A stretch of DNA of 64,000 nucleotides from Cryobacterium tagatosivorans. Lineage in GTDB: Bacteria; Actinomycetota; Actinomycetes; Actinomycetales; Microbacteriaceae. The DNA lies in assembly GCF_004402215.1 (NCBI RefSeq), contig NZ_SOEZ01000036.1:32851-96850 (forward strand), read 5' to 3'. Positions 26,783 through 35,441 of the stretch are shown here, in pieces (the first letter of the stretch is position 1; every line of letters begins with the position of its first letter). Both the position numbers and the translations under genes were made by a program. The notes under the pieces were generated by a model. That model did no database searches and was not told the origin of the DNA. It saw only the letters and a program-made list of their open reading frames with translations.

Positions 26783-26870
26783 CTCCTTCAGTTCGGAGCG
26801 CGACGCCGAAGCGGCCCCGGAAAAACGGGCCTGAACAATCGCACGCGATCGAAGTGGAGGAGTTACGCAC
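26776..26870. repeat. Paired inverted repeat, AACTCCTCC family, copy C
   Basis: The left arm TGCATAACTCCTTCAGTTCG and the inverted right arm (CGAAGTGGAGGAGTTACGCA) enclose about 50 bases. The left arm begins in the last codons of the AbiEi/DUF559 gene and the right arm ends 20 bases before the stop of the convergent HAD gene. Confidence 0.75.
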
Positions 26871-26889
26871 CACGAGGCAACCGGGGTGC

Positions 26890-27645
26890 TCAGAGGTGGG
26901 CGGCGAGGGCGTCGGGGAGGGCAGCCAGGCCGGGGATGCGGATGACGCCGAGTCGGCTAGCCTCGGCAGCAGCAGCAGCAGCAGCAGCAGCTGCAGGGTC
27001 GGGGGCGGTCCCGGGGCGGGCGAGCCAGACGCCGGTCAGGCCCGCGGCGGCGGCGCCGATCGCGTCCGTCCGTAAGCGGTCGCCGACGTAGACGGCGTCG
27101 GCGGGCCTGACGCCGAAGACGGAACAGGCGTGCAGGAAGATGCGCGGATCCGGCTTCGTGATGCCCAGCGAACCCGACGCGATCACGTGCTCAATCCGCT
27201 CGTCCAGGCCCGTCTCGCGCAGCTTCTCGCCCTGGAATGCGAGCTCGCCGTTGGTGATCAGGCCGAACCGGATGCCCGGGAATCGGAGGGCCAGGGTGTC
27301 CAGGCAGGGGAGCGCGTCCTCGTGCAGTCGCCAGCCCGCCCGGTAGTGCACGAGGTAGCCCTCGAACCAGGCCAGGGCCGCGCCGTCGTCGAGGGTGACG
27401 CCGTGCGCGGCGGCGAAGCCCTGGGCCCGTGCCCGACGCTGCCCGCGGTAGTCCAGCACCCCGGCGAGGTAGGAGTGGTAGTGCTCCTCCTCGAGGGAGC
27501 GCCAGAGGGTGACGGATGCCGTCGCGTCGGCGCCGGCGAACGCGCCTCCCTCCGACACGAGGTGCCGTTCGATTCCCCAGGCGACCGCGTCGCTGTGCGC
27601 GAAGAGCGTGTCGTCCAGGTCGAAGAGGGCCAGGCGGGGGATCAT
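26890..27645 (-). CDS. HAD-family hydrolase (phosphatase)
   Basis: A 251-residue haloacid-dehalogenase-fold phosphatase. Motif I is LALFDLDDTLFAH near the N-terminus, with DLD providing the nucleophile and acid Asp. Motif II is GLITNGE, motif III the Lys in GITKPDPRIF, and motif IV VYVGDRLRTDAIGAAAAG. The C1 cap is helical. GDRLRTD and the GITKPDP spacing suit small-molecule phosphatases such as YjjG/Gph relatives; the substrate is not predictable. Ten consecutive Ala near the C-terminus are encoded partly by a GCA-repeat tract. ATG 27645 overlaps the stop of the upstream GNAT gene by 4 bases, so the two are co-translated. Confidence 0.88.
   Translation of the reverse strand: MIPRLALFDLDDTLFAHSDAVAWGIERHLVSEGGAFAGADATASVTLWRSLEEEHYHSYLAGVLDYRGQRRARAQGFAAAHGVTLDDGAALAWFEGYLVHYRAGWRLHEDALPCLDTLALRFPGIRFGLITNGELAFQGEKLRETGLDERIEHVIASGSLGITKPDPRIFLHACSVFGVRPADAVYVGDRLRTDAIGAAAAGLTGVWLARPGTAPDPAAAAAAAAAAEASRLGVIRIPGLAALPDALAAHL
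26966..26989. repeat. Trinucleotide microsatellite inside the HAD gene
   Basis: Eight uninterrupted GCA units (plus-strand reading) encode part of a poly-Ala run near the C-terminus of the HAD protein. In-frame slippage would only change Ala number, not the frame. Confidence 0.9.
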
Positions 27646-28211
27646 CCGACCGGTTCCTCGATCGGCCAGCCGTCCTTCGGCTCCCGCGTGTCGGTGGCGC
27701 GGAGCACGGCGTGCCAGGACGGGGGATAGCTGCCGTCGCGGTGTGCCTGGATCGCCGGCCCGACTCCGGTGAAGCTGAACCCTGCCTTCCGCGCGGTCCG
27801 CGCCGACGCCATATTCCCCTCGAGGCATTGCCAGCTGATGGTGTCGACCAGCCGGTTCGCGAACGCCCATTCGATCACCAGCAGCTGCGCCTCGGGGATG
27901 TAACCGTGACCGCGATGCGGCGCACCGAGCCAGTAGCCGATCGAGGCGCTGGGCAGCCGCAGGCCGATGACTCCCAGCAATTCGGCGGTGTCCGGGTCGC
28001 GGACCGCCCAGATGTACTCCGAGTCCGACGCCCACGCGGCCGGTATATACCCGGAGATGAATGAGTCGGCGTCGGAGCGCCGGTACGGCCACGGGACGTG
28101 CAGGTAGCGCTCGAAAATCGGGTCCTGGCAGTACTCGTAGACGCGCTCGGCATCGGCCGGGAGCAGCTGGTCCAGCCGCACGAGCGGCGAGGACAGGGTG
28201 ACGGGCTCCAC
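27642..28211 (-). CDS. GNAT-family N-acetyltransferase (RimJ/RimL type)
   Basis: A 189-residue acetyltransferase. It opens with VRLDQLLPADAERVYEYCQDPIFERYL, the RimJ/RimL-like N-terminus that reads as a donor-recognition helix. AELLGVIGLRL and IGYWLGAPHRGHGYIPEAQLLV follow, where the PHRGHGY turn is the acetyl-CoA pyrophosphate-binding motif. CLEGNMASARTARKAGFSFTG is the conserved end of the fold. The acceptor is unknown. It overlaps the HAD phosphatase by 4 bases and starts 2 bases before the trpS stop, so trpS, GNAT and HAD may share a transcript. Confidence 0.88.
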   Translation of the reverse strand: MEPVTLSSPLVRLDQLLPADAERVYEYCQDPIFERYLHVPWPYRRSDADSFISGYIPAAWASDSEYIWAVRDPDTAELLGVIGLRLPSASIGYWLGAPHRGHGYIPEAQLLVIEWAFANRLVDTISWQCLEGNMASARTARKAGFSFTGVGPAIQAHRDGSYPPSWHAVLRATDTREPKDGWPIEEPVG

Positions 28212-28213
28212 CG

Positions 28214-29218
28214 TCAGCGCCTCGGCAACAGGCCGACGGCCTCGTACGCGCGGGCGAGCGTCACGTCGGCCACGGCCGCGGCCCGGTCGGCGTTGTGCGC
28301 GAGCAGGCGGTCCAGCTCGGCCGGGTCGTCGAGCAGCTCGACCACGCGCGAACGGATCGGCCCGAAGGTGCCCTCGACGACGTCGACGAGCCCCTTCTTC
28401 AGGTCCCCGTAGCCGCGGCCCGCGTACTCGTCCTCGAGCGACTGGATGCTCCGCGACGCGAGCACCGAATAGATCGTCAGCAGGTTGGCCACGCCGGGCT
28501 TGTTCTCCCGGTCGAAGACGACGCCGCCCTCGGCGTCGGTGACCGCACGCATGATCTTTTTCTTCGTGACGGACGGCTCGTCGAGCAGCCAGATGACACC
28601 GGCGTGCGACTCCGCCGACTTCGACATCTTCGAGGTCGGGTTCTGCAGGTCGTAGATCTTCGCGGTCTCCTTGACGATGGCCACCTCCGGCACCGTGAAG
28701 GTCGAGCCGAAACGCGAGTTGAAGCGCGCGGCAAGGTCCCGGGTGAGCTCGACATGCTGCCGCTGGTCCTCGCCGACCGGCACGATCTCGGTCTGGTACA
28801 GCAGGATGTCCGCGGCCATCAGCGTCGGGTAAGCGAACAGGCCGACCGTCGTCGCATCCTGGCCGTGCCGCGCCGACTTGTCCTTGAACTGGGTCATCCG
28901 GCTGGCCTCACCGAAACCGGTGATCGTGTTCAGCACCCAGGCCAGCTGCGCGTGCGCTGCGACATGCGACTGCACGTACAGCGTCGACGCCGACGGGTCG
29001 ATGCCCGCGGCGATGTACTGCGCCGCGGTGCGCCGGGTGTTCTCGCGCAGGGCGGCGGGGTCCTGCGCGACCGTGATGGCGTGCAGGTCGACGATCGAGA
29101 AGAACGCGTCGTGGGTCTGCTGCAGCGCCTTCCAATTCAGCAGGGCGCCGATGTAGTTGCCGATCTGCAGCGATTCGGCGGACGGCTGCATGCCGGAATA
29201 GAGGCGGGGCTTGTCCAT
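28214..29218 (-). CDS. trpS: Tryptophanyl-tRNA synthetase
   Basis: A 334-residue class I synthetase that charges tRNA-Trp. The HIGH-equivalent motif is [11 protein letters not shown] (IGN at residues 19-21) and the KMSKS loop is intact at 197-201. [20 protein letters not shown], with the conserved D-Q-x-x-H, forms the tryptophan/ATP pocket. Length and motifs are those of the ordinary bacterial enzyme, with no extension suggesting antibiotic resistance. No T-box or trp leader was seen upstream. Confidence 0.96.
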   Translation of the reverse strand: MDKPRLYSGMQPSAESLQIGNYIGALLNWKALQQTHDAFFSIVDLHAITVAQDPAALRENTRRTAAQYIAAGIDPSASTLYVQSHVAAHAQLAWVLNTITGFGEASRMTQFKDKSARHGQDATTVGLFAYPTLMAADILLYQTEIVPVGEDQRQHVELTRDLAARFNSRFGSTFTVPEVAIVKETAKIYDLQNPTSKMSKSAESHAGVIWLLDEPSVTKKKIMRAVTDAEGGVVFDRENKPGVANLLTIYSVLASRSIQSLEDEYAGRGYGDLKKGLVDVVEGTFGPIRSRVVELLDDPAELDRLLAHNADRAAAVADVTLARAYEAVGLLPRR

Positions 29219-29265
29219 GGGGTCAGTCTCTCGTGTGCGTGTGCCGCCGGGCGGCAGGAAGAAGG

Positions 29266-30123
29266 TCAGATGGCGTAGTCGACGACGACGGGGGTGTGGT
29301 CCGACCAGCGCTGGTCATACGCGGCGGCGCGGTCGACGGCGTAGTTGGTGACGGATGCCGCCAGCGCGGGGGTCGCGAGCTGGTAGTCGATCCGCCAGCC
29401 GGTGTCGTTGTCGAAGGCCTGCCCGCGCCAGGACCACCAGGTGTACGGCCCGTCGACCTCGCCCGCCCACTTGCGGCCGACATCCACCCAGCCGAGGCCG
29501 GCCCCGGCGTTGTACGCGGGGTCCTCCTCGGCGCCGACGATCCGGTCGAAGTACGCGCGCTCCTCGGGCAGGAAGCCGGCCCGCTTCACGTTGCCCTTCC
29601 AGTTCTTGATGTCGAACTTGCGATGGCCGACGTTGAGGTCGCCGAGCACGACCACCCGGTCGCTGTGCGCCGCCAGCTCGGGCAGGCGGGAGAGCATGGC
29701 GTCGAGGAAGGTGTACTTCTCGACCTGCTTGGGGGTGTCGGCCTCGCCGGAGTGCACGTAGGTGCTCACGACGGTGACGATGGTGCCGTTGACCTCGTAG
29801 TCGGCCTCGAGCCAGCGGCCGGCGCTGTCGAACTCGTCGGCGCCGAGCTGCACCCGGTGGATCGTGGCGGTCGATCGGCTGGCGATGGCGACGCCGGCGC
29901 GACCCTTCGCGGTCGCCGCGTCGTGCACGATGCTCCAGTCCGGGCCGAGCAGCCCTTCGAGGTCGTCGGTGGATGCCCGCACCTCCTGGATGGCGAGGAT
30001 GTCGACGTCGCGGCCGGCGAGCCAGTCGCCCATTCCCTTGCGGTAGGCGGCGCGCACGCCGTTCACGTTGATGCTGGCGATACGGAGGGGCTGGGCGGGC
30101 GTGACGGGCGTGGAAGACGGCAT
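29266..30123 (-). CDS. xthA: Exodeoxyribonuclease III (AP endonuclease)
   Basis: A 285-residue Mg-dependent exonuclease/AP endonuclease of base excision repair. [15 protein letters not shown] supplies the metal-binding Asn, and [10 protein letters not shown] the catalytic Glu. [21 protein letters not shown] contains the Asp-x-Asn pair, and WRIDYQLAT and [11 protein letters not shown] the terminal Asp-His. Start ATG 30123 ([19 protein letters not shown]) gives the usual N-terminus after a short leader. It lies 47 bases upstream of the trpS start, on the same strand. Confidence 0.95.
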   Translation of the reverse strand: MPSSTPVTPAQPLRIASINVNGVRAAYRKGMGDWLAGRDVDILAIQEVRASTDDLEGLLGPDWSIVHDAATAKGRAGVAIASRSTATIHRVQLGADEFDSAGRWLEADYEVNGTIVTVVSTYVHSGEADTPKQVEKYTFLDAMLSRLPELAAHSDRVVVLGDLNVGHRKFDIKNWKGNVKRAGFLPEERAYFDRIVGAEEDPAYNAGAGLGWVDVGRKWAGEVDGPYTWWSWRGQAFDNDTGWRIDYQLATPALAASVTNYAVDRAAAYDQRWSDHTPVVVDYAI

Positions 30124-30151
30124 GGGCCAATTCTAGTTTGGGCGTGGCCGG

Positions 30152-31243
30152 TTACCGTTTGGCGGTCGAGTCCGGACCGGCTGCGCCTTCCCGCGCCGCG
30201 CGGTCGACGGCGGCGCGGAGCCGGCGGGAGGTCCCCAGCTTCTGGTGCCAGGCGGCGTCCTTGTGGGCGCGGCTCGCTTCCCGCAGCTCGGTGAGCACGC
30301 CCACCCGGACGGCCTCCGCCTCGCGTCGGGCGCGTTCGACCTCGGCGTCGGCGGCGGCCGCGGTGCCGAGCCGGCGCGGGTCGATCCCCGCGTCTTCCAT
30401 GCCGACGGCGATCCAGGCGGCCGCAAGCAGCGTGACGGTGCTCATCAGGTTGAACCAGATCAGCAGCCCGATGATCACCGCGAAGGTGGCCAACAGGGGG
30501 TTCCGCCCGGCGCCGCCGAGGAGGGCCCCGCCGAGCACCTTGAGCCCGCCGAGTGCCGCGGCGCCCAGCAGCGAGCCCGAGAGGAGGCGGCGGAGCGGGA
30601 TGCGCACCCGGGAGAGCACCCGGAACAGCACGGCGAGCGTGGCCGTGTCGATGACGAGCACGAGGAGCAGGCCGACCGTGCGCGCCGACGCGTTGAACCA
30701 GAACGAATCCTGCGACATCCCGGCCAGCCCGAAGATCGCGCCCAGCGCCCAGGTGCTCGCAAGCGAGACGAGGGCCGACACGACAAGGGCGAGCCCGAAG
30801 AGCAGGCCGAGGCCGAGTTCCCGCGCCTTGACCAGCACGAAGAAGGTCGTGTCGCGTTCCATCCCGAAGATGATTCGCACGGCCGTGGCGGTCGTCGACA
30901 GCCAGCCGAGCGCGGTCGCGAGCAGCCCGACCAGGGCGATGGCTCCCGTCCAGCTCAGCACGCCCGCTGTGGCGAGTTCCGACGGATCGATGATGCCGTC
31001 GCTGCCGATCAGCCCCGGGATCGACTGGTTGATCAGGTCGAACAGCTCCCTGGTCAGCGCGGGGTTGGAGTTCAGCCACAGCCCGGCGATGGAGAACCCG
31101 ACCCAGATCGCGGCGAAGACGGCGAAGATCGACTGGTACGACATGCCGCCGGCCAGGATGCCGCCGCCGCTGTTCGAATAATGCGTGATGACGCGCATCG
31201 GTCGCCAGGCCATGACCCGGCTGGCGATGTCTGATAGCTTCAC
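30152..31243 (-). CDS. YihY/BrkB-family inner membrane protein
   Basis: A 363-residue protein with about six transmembrane helices, e.g. GGMSYQSIFAVFAAIWVGFSIAGLWL and LLFGLALVVSALVSLASTWALGAIFG. The helix pattern and the GGILAGGMSYQSIFA opening match YihY/virulence factor BrkB proteins. The family was once called ribonuclease BN; that activity is not accepted, and its transport role is undefined. The last 80 residues (EVERARREAEAVRVGVLTELREASRAH) form a charged cytoplasmic helix. It sits 28 bases upstream of xthA on the same strand. Confidence 0.88.
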   Translation of the reverse strand: MKLSDIASRVMAWRPMRVITHYSNSGGGILAGGMSYQSIFAVFAAIWVGFSIAGLWLNSNPALTRELFDLINQSIPGLIGSDGIIDPSELATAGVLSWTGAIALVGLLATALGWLSTTATAVRIIFGMERDTTFFVLVKARELGLGLLFGLALVVSALVSLASTWALGAIFGLAGMSQDSFWFNASARTVGLLLVLVIDTATLAVLFRVLSRVRIPLRRLLSGSLLGAAALGGLKVLGGALLGGAGRNPLLATFAVIIGLLIWFNLMSTVTLLAAAWIAVGMEDAGIDPRRLGTAAAADAEVERARREAEAVRVGVLTELREASRAHKDAAWHQKLGTSRRLRAAVDRAAREGAAGPDSTAKR

Positions 31244-31420
31244 CGCACCAGCCTAGCGAGCCGCGTCCCGCCCGGGGGAGCCCGGCGTCGCACCCCCAGT
31301 TCGGGGTGCAAACGATAAGTGAGGACACCTCACCTCTTGCGGTGCCTGCCCACCCCTGCGAGCATGCCAATGCTGAACCACTCGAGCCGCCACTCCATAC
31401 CCCGAACGTGGAGGGTGATC

Positions 31421-31801
31421 ATGACTCCGACGCTCCATCACCATCGGACACCCGGTTCCGGGCAGCCGAGTCGATGGATGCGCGGTGCCCTGGTTGCCGC
31501 GGTGGCCGCCGCGTTCCTGTTGATTGTCGGCCCCCCGGCGGCGTACGCCGTCGACGGGCCGCCCCGGCAGCCGGCGGTGGTGGAGGCAGACGCGACAAGC
31601 GTCGGCCGGCCGGTGGCGCCGCAACCCGAAGCGGCCCCACCGGCTCCGGCCAAACCTGTTCCGGCCGAACCCGCTCCGGCCACGGCCACTCCGGCCGGCG
31701 CCGGCGCCTTCGTCTGGCTGCTGCCCCTGGCCGGCGGGCTGGCCGTGCTCGGCGCCGGCTGGGTGCTGAGCCGGCGGAACCGCCACGACGATTTGGACTA
31801 G
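31421..31801 (+). CDS. Small exported, membrane-anchored Pro/Ala-rich protein
   Basis: A 126-residue protein of unknown function. Residues 18-44 form a signal peptide (RWMRGALVAAVAAAFLLIVGP ending AYA-VD). Residues 45-92 are a disordered Pro/Ala/Val spacer with PAKP-PAEP-PATATPAG runs. A C-terminal membrane helix (about 95-117) ends in SRRNRHDDLD. This resembles the stalk and anchor of cell-wall proteins, but there is no LPXTG sorting motif and no folded domain between. ATG 31421 has GGAGG nine bases upstream; the frame opens at 31319, which is less likely. Spacer codons are regular GCCGG/CCGGC-rich triplets, so slippage could vary its length. Confidence 0.6.
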   Translation: MTPTLHHHRTPGSGQPSRWMRGALVAAVAAAFLLIVGPPAAYAVDGPPRQPAVVEADATSVGRPVAPQPEAAPPAPAKPVPAEPAPATATPAGAGAFVWLLPLAGGLAVLGAGWVLSRRNRHDDLD

Positions 31802-31851
31802 CCCGCTACCACCAGGGCGGCTCGGCCCAGGCGACACCGGTCAAACGAACG

Positions 31852-32610
31852 CTACGGCTTGCCCCGCATGATGGCCTGCTTGACCTCGGCGATGGCCTGG
31901 GTGACCTGGATGCCGCGGGGGCACGCCTCGGTGCAGTTGAAGGTGGTGCGGCAGCGCCACACGCCCTCCTGGTCGTTGAGGATGTCCAGGCGGACAGCCG
32001 CGTTGTCGTCGCGCGAGTCGAAGATGAACCGGTGCGCGTTGACGATCGCGGCGGGACCGAAGTACTGGCCGTCGGTCCAGAACACCGGGCAGCTCGAGGT
32101 GCACGCGGCGCAGAGGATGCACTTGGTGGTGTCGTCGAAACGCTCGCGCTGGGCGACGGTCTGGATGCGCTCCTTGCCGTCCTTGGGCGCGGTCGACGCG
32201 ACGAGGAAGGGCTGCACGGCCTTGAACGACTCGAAGAAGGGCTCCATGTCGACGATGAGGTCCTTCTCCAGCGGCAGGCCCTTGATGGCCTCCACGTAGA
32301 CGGGCTTCGTGATGTCGAGGTCCTTGATCAGCGTCTTGCAGGCGAGGCGGTTGCGGCCGTTGATGCGCATCGCATCCGAACCGCAGATGCCGTGGGCGCA
32401 GGAGCGGCGGAAGCTCAGGGTCCCGTCCTGCTCCCACTTGATCTTGTGCAGGGCGTCGAGCACGCGGTCGGTCGCGTACAGTTCGACGTCGAAGTCCTGC
32501 CAGTGCGGCTCGGCGTCGACCTCCGGGTTGAACCGGCGGATCATCAGCGTGACGGTGAACGACGGGGTCGCCTCTGGGACGGCGGGGGGCGTAATGGTTG
32601 CGGTAGTCAC
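31852..32610 (-). CDS. sdhB: Succinate dehydrogenase iron-sulfur subunit
   Basis: A 252-residue electron-transfer subunit of complex II. The N-terminal plant-type ferredoxin domain has SCAHGICGSDAMRING and downstream C in RLACKTLI for [2Fe-2S]. The C-terminal domain has CILCAACTSSCP and CRTTFNCTEACPRGI for the [4Fe-4S] and [3Fe-4S] clusters. GTG 32610 (reads TTATITPPAV), with GGAAG eight bases upstream, is chosen, since the long open frame upstream lies within sdhA. Last gene of sdhCDAB. Confidence 0.95.
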   Translation of the reverse strand: MTTATITPPAVPEATPSFTVTLMIRRFNPEVDAEPHWQDFDVELYATDRVLDALHKIKWEQDGTLSFRRSCAHGICGSDAMRINGRNRLACKTLIKDLDITKPVYVEAIKGLPLEKDLIVDMEPFFESFKAVQPFLVASTAPKDGKERIQTVAQRERFDDTTKCILCAACTSSCPVFWTDGQYFGPAAIVNAHRFIFDSRDDNAAVRLDILNDQEGVWRCRTTFNCTEACPRGIQVTQAIAEVKQAIMRGKP

Positions 32611-32612
32611 CG

Positions 32613-34430
32613 TCAGTACTTCCTTTCCATCGGCTGGTAGCGCGTGATCGTGACCGGCTTCCAGTCGAGCGCAATGTGGTCGGCCGCATCGGCGGAGTGC
32701 GGGTCCCCGGTCAGGTAGGCCATGGTGTGGACCAGGTAGTTCTCGTCGTCGCGCAGGGGGAAGTCGTCGCGCATGTGGCCGCCGCGGCTTTCCTTGCGGT
32801 TGCGGGCGGAGAAGACGACGACCTCGGCGAGGTCGAGCAGGAAGCCGAGTTCGACGGCCTCGAGCAGGTCGGTGTTGAAGCGGCGTCCCTTGTCCTGCAC
32901 ACCGATGTTCCGGTAGCGCTCGCGCAGCGAGTGGATGGTGTCGGTCACGTCCTTGAGGGACTCGTCGGTGCGGAACACCTGGGCCTTGGCATCCATCGTC
33001 TCCTGCAGTTCCTTGCGGAGCACGGCGATGCGTTCGGTGCCGGTCGAGCTGCGGATGCCCTCGATCAGTCCGCGGACGAACTTCGACGGGTCTTCGGGTA
33101 GCGGGACGAAGTCGACGGTCTTGACGTACGCGACGGCGTTGTTGCCGGCGCGCTTGCCGAAGACGTTGATGTCGAGCAGCGAGTTGGTGCCGAGGCGGTT
33201 GGAGCCGTGCACGGACACGCAGGCGCATTCGCCGGCCGCGTAGAGGCCGGGCACGACGGTGGTGTTGTTGCGCAGCACCTCGGCGTTCACGTTGGTCGGG
33301 ATGCCGCCCATCGCGTAGTGCGCCGTCGGCATGACCGGCACCGGCTCGGTGACCGGGTCGACGCCGAGGTAGGTGCGGGCGAACTCGGTGATGTCGGGGA
33401 GCTTGGTCTCGAGGACCTCGGCGCCCAGGTGGGTGCAGTCGAGGTAGAGGTAGTCCTTGTTCGGTCCGGCGCCGCGACCCTCGGCGACCTCCTTGACCAT
33501 GCAGCGGGCGATGATGTCGCGCGGCGCGAGGTCCTTGATGGTCGGGGCGTACTTCTCCATGAACCGTTCGCCGCTGGCGTTGCGCAGGATCGCGCCCTCG
33601 CCGCGGGCGCCCTCGGTGAGGAGGATGCCGAGCCCGGCCAGGCCGGTCGGGTGGAACTGGAAGAACTCCATGTCCTCGAGCGGGAGGCCCTTGCGCCAGA
33701 TGATCCCGACGCCGTCGCCGGTCAGGGTGTGCGCGTTCGAGGTGGTCTTGTAGATCTTGCCGAATCCGCCGGTGGCGAAGATGAAGGCCTTGGCCTGGAA
33801 GACGTGCAGCTCGCCGCTGGACAGGTCGTAGGCCACGACGCCGGACGGCTGCTCGACGCCGTCGACCTCGGTCATGATCAGGTCGAGCACGTAGTACTCG
33901 TTGAAGAAGTTGATGCCGCGTTTGACGCAGTTCTGGTAGAGCGTCTGCAGGATCATGTGGCCGGTGCGGTCGGCGGCGTAGCAGGCGCGGCGCACCGGGG
34001 CCTTGCCGTGGTCGCTGGTGTGGCCGCCGAAGCGGCGCTGGTCGATCTTGCCCTCGGGCGTGCGGTTGAACGGCAGGCCCATGTTCTCGAGGTCGATGAC
34101 CGCGTCGATGGCTTCCTTGGCGAGGATCTCGGCCGCGTCCTGGTCGACGAGGTAGTCGCCGCCCTTGACGGTGTCGAAGGTGTGCCACTCCCAGTTGTCT
34201 TCCTCGACGTTGGCGAGGGCCGCTGCCATGCCGCCCTGGGCCGCACCGGTGTGCGAGCGGGTCGGGTACAGCTTGGAGATGACGGCCGTGCTGGCGCCGG
34301 GGCCGGCTTCGATGGCGGCACGCATGCCCGCTCCACCCGCTCCCACGATGACGATGTCGAACTGGTGGTAGTGCACGCCGTCAACGACGGTGGACTCCGT
34401 GGGCGCTGTGGAAGAGGCAGGCGTTGTCAT
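32613..34430 (-). CDS. sdhA: Succinate dehydrogenase flavoprotein subunit
   Basis: A 605-residue catalytic subunit oxidising succinate to fumarate. [18 protein letters not shown] is the dinucleotide-binding motif. [15 protein letters not shown] contains the His that covalently holds [23 protein letters not shown] and [18 protein letters not shown] surround the active site, and [14 protein letters not shown] is the conserved fumarate/succinate loop. Length is typical. sdhB begins 2 bases after its stop, and sdhD ends 18 bases upstream of its start. Confidence 0.97.
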   Translation of the reverse strand: MTTPASSTAPTESTVVDGVHYHQFDIVIVGAGGAGMRAAIEAGPGASTAVISKLYPTRSHTGAAQGGMAAALANVEEDNWEWHTFDTVKGGDYLVDQDAAEILAKEAIDAVIDLENMGLPFNRTPEGKIDQRRFGGHTSDHGKAPVRRACYAADRTGHMILQTLYQNCVKRGINFFNEYYVLDLIMTEVDGVEQPSGVVAYDLSSGELHVFQAKAFIFATGGFGKIYKTTSNAHTLTGDGVGIIWRKGLPLEDMEFFQFHPTGLAGLGILLTEGARGEGAILRNASGERFMEKYAPTIKDLAPRDIIARCMVKEVAEGRGAGPNKDYLYLDCTHLGAEVLETKLPDITEFARTYLGVDPVTEPVPVMPTAHYAMGGIPTNVNAEVLRNNTTVVPGLYAAGECACVSVHGSNRLGTNSLLDINVFGKRAGNNAVAYVKTVDFVPLPEDPSKFVRGLIEGIRSSTGTERIAVLRKELQETMDAKAQVFRTDESLKDVTDTIHSLRERYRNIGVQDKGRRFNTDLLEAVELGFLLDLAEVVVFSARNRKESRGGHMRDDFPLRDDENYLVHTMAYLTGDPHSADAADHIALDWKPVTITRYQPMERKY

Positions 34431-34448
34431 GATGGGTGTGTGCAGCTC

Positions 34449-34901
34449 CTAGAGGGCCGAGCAGAACGAGGGGAGAAGGTCGGCGGGCGCGCCGGCCGGG
34501 CAGGGGTCGAAGGTGAAGACGACCAGGGTGCCGAGAATGATGAGGACCGCGACGCTGGCGAAGATGGCCCACTTGAGGATGCCGCGGGTGAGCGGCTGGG
34601 TGGCGTAGTCGTTGACCAGCGTGCGCATGCCGTTGCCGCCGTGGATCAGGGCGAGCCAGAGCATCAGCACGTCCCAGACCATCCAGAACGGGTTGGTCAG
34701 TTTGCCGGCGACGAAGGCGAAGTTGAGGGCGCTGACGCCCTCGCCCAGCCACAGGTTGACGAACAGGTGGCCGAAGATGAGCACGACCAGCACGACGCCG
34801 GAGACGCGCATGTAGATCCAGCCCCACTTCTCCCAGTTGACGCCGCGCTTACGGGGCGCGCGGGCGTAGGGACTGCGGGGGGCTTCGATGGTGGTTGACA
34901 T
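34449..34901 (-). CDS. sdhD: Succinate dehydrogenase membrane anchor subunit
   Basis: A 150-residue protein with three membrane helices (YMRVSGVVLVVLIFGHLFVNLWLG, FWMVWDVLMLWLALIHGGNGMRTLV, ILKWAIFASVAVLIILGTLVVF). The His residues in GHLFVN and IHGGNGMR are candidates for haem b and quinone-site ligands shared with SdhC. Its place between sdhC and sdhA, and its size, support the call. Sequence conservation in this subunit is low by nature. Confidence 0.9.
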   Translation of the reverse strand: MSTTIEAPRSPYARAPRKRGVNWEKWGWIYMRVSGVVLVVLIFGHLFVNLWLGEGVSALNFAFVAGKLTNPFWMVWDVLMLWLALIHGGNGMRTLVNDYATQPLTRGILKWAIFASVAVLIILGTLVVFTFDPCPAGAPADLLPSFCSAL

Positions 34902-34912
34902 GTCGTCCCCTC

Positions 34913-35329
34913 CTAGTGGTTGAACACGTTGGTCAGGTGGCGGGGCACGAAGGCGAGCATCGTGACAACCCAGAGGCCGATGACGACGTAGAACATCACC
35001 TTCTGGTACTTCGCGTTCCAGAAGTCGATCAGGATGATCCGCAGGCCGTTGAAGGCGTGGAACACGATCGCCGCGACGAGGGCGGTCTCACCGAGACCCA
35101 TGATGGGCGTCTGGTACTGCCCGATCACCGCGTTGTAGGCCTCTGGGCTCACGCGCACGAGCGCGGTGTCGAGGATGTGGACCAGCAGGAAGAAGAAGAT
35201 TGCCACGCCCGTGATGCGGTGCAGGACCCACGACCACATGCCTTCCCGGCCCCGGTAAAGGGTGCCGGCGGGGCGACGCGAGGTCGTCTTTTGCTGATAT
35301 GTCGGGGTTCCTGCCGTTTGCTGTGGCAT
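34913..35329 (-). CDS. sdhC: Succinate dehydrogenase cytochrome b556 subunit
   Basis: A 138-residue first gene of the sdh operon. The GREGMWSWVLHRITGVAIFFFLLVHILDTALV segment carries the S-x-x-HRxTG quinone-site motif and the haem-ligand His in VHILD. FHAFNGLRIILIDFW is the second conserved helix. Three helices in all. ATG 35329 is preceded on its strand by GGGAGG about 7 bases away. TAGACT near 35400 could be its -10 box, but a good -35 was not found. Confidence 0.92.
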   Translation of the reverse strand: MPQQTAGTPTYQQKTTSRRPAGTLYRGREGMWSWVLHRITGVAIFFFLLVHILDTALVRVSPEAYNAVIGQYQTPIMGLGETALVAAIVFHAFNGLRIILIDFWNAKYQKVMFYVVIGLWVVTMLAFVPRHLTNVFNH

Positions 35330-35441
35330 GAATAACCCTCCCTGGTTGAGATGTGGCCGCGATGAGACGAGGCAGTCGCGCCCAAGAGCGCGTGTTCCCA
35401 GTCTAGGTGTCGGCGCGCAGGTTTTTTGCGGCCGGGCACGC

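Noticed and set aside
20051..26870. Reading the AACTCCTCC/GGAGGAGTT arms as ribosome binding sites
   Set aside because: GGAGGAGTT resembles a Shine-Dalgarno sequence, but no start codon with a following open frame lies 5-10 bases downstream in any of the three copies. The inverted partner explains it better.
31421..31801. Sortase-anchored (LPXTG) wall protein
   Set aside because: The C-terminus has a helix and positive tail, but the segment before it reads PATATPAGAGAF with no LPXTG-like motif.
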